A model generated the notes under the pieces. The model ran no database searches and had not been told where the DNA came from. It saw nothing but the letters and a program-made list of their open reading frames with translations. A stretch of 6,689 bases of DNA, from contig JBAWYM010000064.1 in the NCBI GenBank assembly GCA_037143575.1, positions 1-6,689 on the forward strand, given 5' to 3'. Origin of the DNA: JBAWYM01 sp037143575. GTDB taxonomy: Bacteria > Patescibacteriota > Gracilibacteria > Peribacterales > Peribacteraceae. How positions within the stretch are numbered: the first letter of the stretch is position 1; the number at the start of each line of letters is the position of its first letter. Below, piece after piece: positions 5,156 to 6,689 of the stretch. Position numbers and translations under genes: made by a program.

Positions 5156-6637
5156 ATGGTCCGCTACCACACTGTTCCCCGTCGTTCCGCTGCGTCCGTC
5201 ACGGCGCGCTCCCTCGTTGTTTTCCTGCTTATCGCTTCCTTCGGGATTCTCTTCGCAGGATGCGGGGCACAGATTCCGCCCGAGAAGGATTTCTCCTTCA
5301 CGGCGCAGGATGTGGCGCGGTTCCGGGAACTTGCGCGACAGGCGCAGGGTGGATCTGGATCGCAGGTAGCAGGATCGGGAGTGTACCTCGAGAATTCCCC
5401 TGATGGAGCTCCGGCGGCCAGAGTACTTACGGGCAGCGGTGCCCTTCCTACTGCGAATACTGCTTTGTCGGGCGAGGCTCCGGTGCTCGATCTTTCCCTT
5501 GCGAAAACGTACGATGCCATCCGTTCCGGTCCGGCTGCTGCTGCCGGTCAGGATGTCTATCAGGTGACCAATGAATTTGTGAATGTGCGCTCCGCACCGA
5601 ATATCACCGCGGTACAGGTCGCGAGACTGACGCAGGGTAATGCGGTGACGGTGCTGAGCTTCGTCGATGCAGCGTGGGCAAAAGTCCGCCTGCCTGACAG
5701 CCGAGAAGGATACGTTTCTCAGCGCTACATTTCGAAAATTGTTTCCGAAGATCAGCTCGCCAAGGAAAAATCGGTCTTCAAAGGAAAGTACTTCGTGAAC
5801 TTCGGCTTCGTCAACGTTCGCAAGGCTGCAGACAGTGAGAGTGAATTGATGGGGACGATCCCCGGACAGGCTTTCGTGACGCCGCTGAGCAATGATACCA
5901 ACTGGGCGCGCATCCCATTCCAAGGAAAAGAGGGATACGTGGCGATGAAGTACCTATCGCCTTTTCTTCCCAATCTGCTCGTGCGTCAGTACACGTTCAC
6001 GCTTCCCGTTCTTCAGCTGAAGATGTCGCAGGAAGGCGCGATGGCGGCTCTTCCTCGCACCATCGCATTGCTGAAGAAAAATGGCTATAGCATCACGACT
6101 CTTCGGGACTTCGGGAATTTGCTCTTGAAGCAGCAGCAGCAGGATGTTCGCATCGACCCCAAGACCGTTGTACTGGCTCTTTCTGATATCACTGCGGGTA
6201 ACGTAAAGGAAATATCCGATACACTGATATCCAGTAGTGTTTCTGCAACTCTTTTCATCGCTTCGAAGGAACTGGGAATGGACAGCATGACCCAGAAGAC
6301 CGTGATGACACTCATCGCCAATGGTTTGGATATCGAATCCGGCGGACATACGGGTGAAGATCTGCGCTCCCAGACGAATGCTCAAGTGGATCTGGAGCTT
6401 CGGCAGAGTCGCAAACTTCTGGAGGACTACGCCGGACGTTCGGTGATGGTCATCGGCTATCCGCAAGGAGGCGTGAACGATCGCGTGATGAAGGCTGCGG
6501 CGGATGCCGGGTACCTCCTCGGAATTGGCATCGCCCCGGACCGCACGTTCCAGCGCGATCAGCTCCTCAGGTTGCCGAGCTTCCTCGTTTCACCCAAGGC
6601 GACAGATCAGGAAGTGCTTGCGATGATCAAAGGGTGA
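5156..6637 (+). CDS. Lipoprotein with two SH3b domains and a degenerate deacetylase-like domain
   Basis: The 493-residue protein begins with a basic n-region, a hydrophobic segment (19-33) and a lipobox-like FAGC with cysteine 36, so it is probably lipid-anchored outside the cytoplasmic membrane. Residues 37-130 are a low-complexity Ala/Gly/Ser-rich linker. Two bacterial SH3 domains follow, about 134-196 (FVNVRSAP, REGYVSQRYIS) and 211-270 (FVNVRKAAD, KEGYVAMKYLS); such domains commonly bind cell-wall peptides. Residues about 310-490 resemble the NodB/CE4 polysaccharide deacetylase fold, but the signatures are altered: ALSDI (341-345) where TFDDG is expected, HTGED (398-402) where H[ST]xxH is expected, and GYPQG (434-438) where RxPYG is expected. 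The catalytic base Asp and the second metal-binding His are thus missing, which suggests a non-catalytic binding or scaffold role. The start is supported by the signal peptide. The stop TGA is also the first bases of a tandem repeat. The SH3 assignment is firm; the deacetylase-like one is moderate. Confidence 0.88.
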   Translation: MVRYHTVPRRSAASVTARSLVVFLLIASFGILFAGCGAQIPPEKDFSFTAQDVARFRELARQAQGGSGSQVAGSGVYLENSPDGAPAARVLTGSGALPTANTALSGEAPVLDLSLAKTYDAIRSGPAAAAGQDVYQVTNEFVNVRSAPNITAVQVARLTQGNAVTVLSFVDAAWAKVRLPDSREGYVSQRYISKIVSEDQLAKEKSVFKGKYFVNFGFVNVRKAADSESELMGTIPGQAFVTPLSNDTNWARIPFQGKEGYVAMKYLSPFLPNLLVRQYTFTLPVLQLKMSQEGAMAALPRTIALLKKNGYSITTLRDFGNLLLKQQQQDVRIDPKTVVLALSDITAGNVKEISDTLISSSVSATLFIASKELGMDSMTQKTVMTLIANGLDIESGGHTGEDLRSQTNAQVDLELRQSRKLLEDYAGRSVMVIGYPQGGVNDRVMKAAADAGYLLGIGIAPDRTFQRDQLLRLPSFLVSPKATDQEVLAMIKG

Positions 6638-6689
6638 GCTTTGAGCTTTGAGCTTTGAGCTTTGAGCTTTGAGCTTTGAGCTTTGAGCT
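6635..6689. repeat. Perfect 7-base tandem repeat (TTGAGCT)n
   Basis: Seven full copies of TTGAGCT (6641-6689) are preceded by six bases of another copy (TGAGCT, 6635-6640), whose TGA is the stop codon of the lipoprotein gene. No copy carries a substitution. The array reaches the last base of the window, so its full length is unknown. The plus strand has TGA in every unit and is closed in all frames. The minus strand is open in all frames and would read a repeating S-S-K-L-K-A-Q peptide, but nothing else supports coding. The motif GCTTTGAGC has three-base self-complementary ends, so weak hairpins are possible. Confidence 0.95.

Noticed and set aside
5111..5923. A 270-codon open frame antisense to the SH3b lipoprotein
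   Set aside because: It is Arg/Ser-rich without motifs, while the plus frame has a signal peptide and two SH3 domains.
1..6689. Alternative genetic code with TGA read as glycine or tryptophan
   Set aside because: Three genes end naturally at TGA with full-length family-typical C-termini (for example RVPERM in ArgRS), so TGA works as a stop.

Overview
The window holds four complete protein genes in two head-to-head pairs. On the minus strand are a VirB4/TraC-like conjugation or secretion ATPase (55-1992) and, upstream of it, a coiled-coil lipoprotein of unknown function (2174-2989). On the plus strand are arginyl-tRNA synthetase, argS (3368-5065), and a lipoprotein with two bacterial SH3 domains and a degenerate polysaccharide-deacetylase-like domain (5156-6637). 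No RNA gene, CRISPR array, transposase or integrase was seen.

The gene content points to a Candidate Phyla Radiation (Patescibacteria) genome, perhaps a Peregrinibacteria/Peribacteria-like lineage. This is an inference from remembered family resemblance (a compact VirB4-like ATPase with the KRARKYWLG and TITQD motifs, a divergent ArgRS signature, SH3b lipoproteins) and was not tested by a search. The standard bacterial code fits: three of the four genes end in TGA, so TGA is not read as glycine as it is in Gracilibacteria and Absconditabacteria. None of the four start codons has a convincing Shine-Dalgarno sequence.

The non-coding DNA is the most unusual part. Between the two minus-strand genes lies an AT-rich inverted array of 8-base units (four ATTGTT units, then five AACAAT units; 2043-2139) that can fold into a long imperfect hairpin. 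The 378-base divergent region (2990-3367) carries a good minus-strand promoter (TTGTTA, 17 bases, TATAAT), a 94-nt imperfect inverted repeat (3162-3255) and a second hairpin (3274-3303) before argS. After the last gene a perfect 7-base tandem repeat (TTGAGCT) begins inside the stop codon and runs off the window. These repeats do not look like a known mobile element, and whether they recur in the genome is the main open question.

Functionally, argS is housekeeping. The VirB4-like ATPase would power DNA or protein transfer or pilus assembly, but no other secretion-system gene is visible. The two lipoproteins are predicted to sit on the outer face of the cytoplasmic membrane, one possibly bound to peptidoglycan through its SH3 domains. 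I found no clear evidence for a wholly new multi-gene system. The strongest leads are the structured repeats and the two proteins with altered catalytic signatures.
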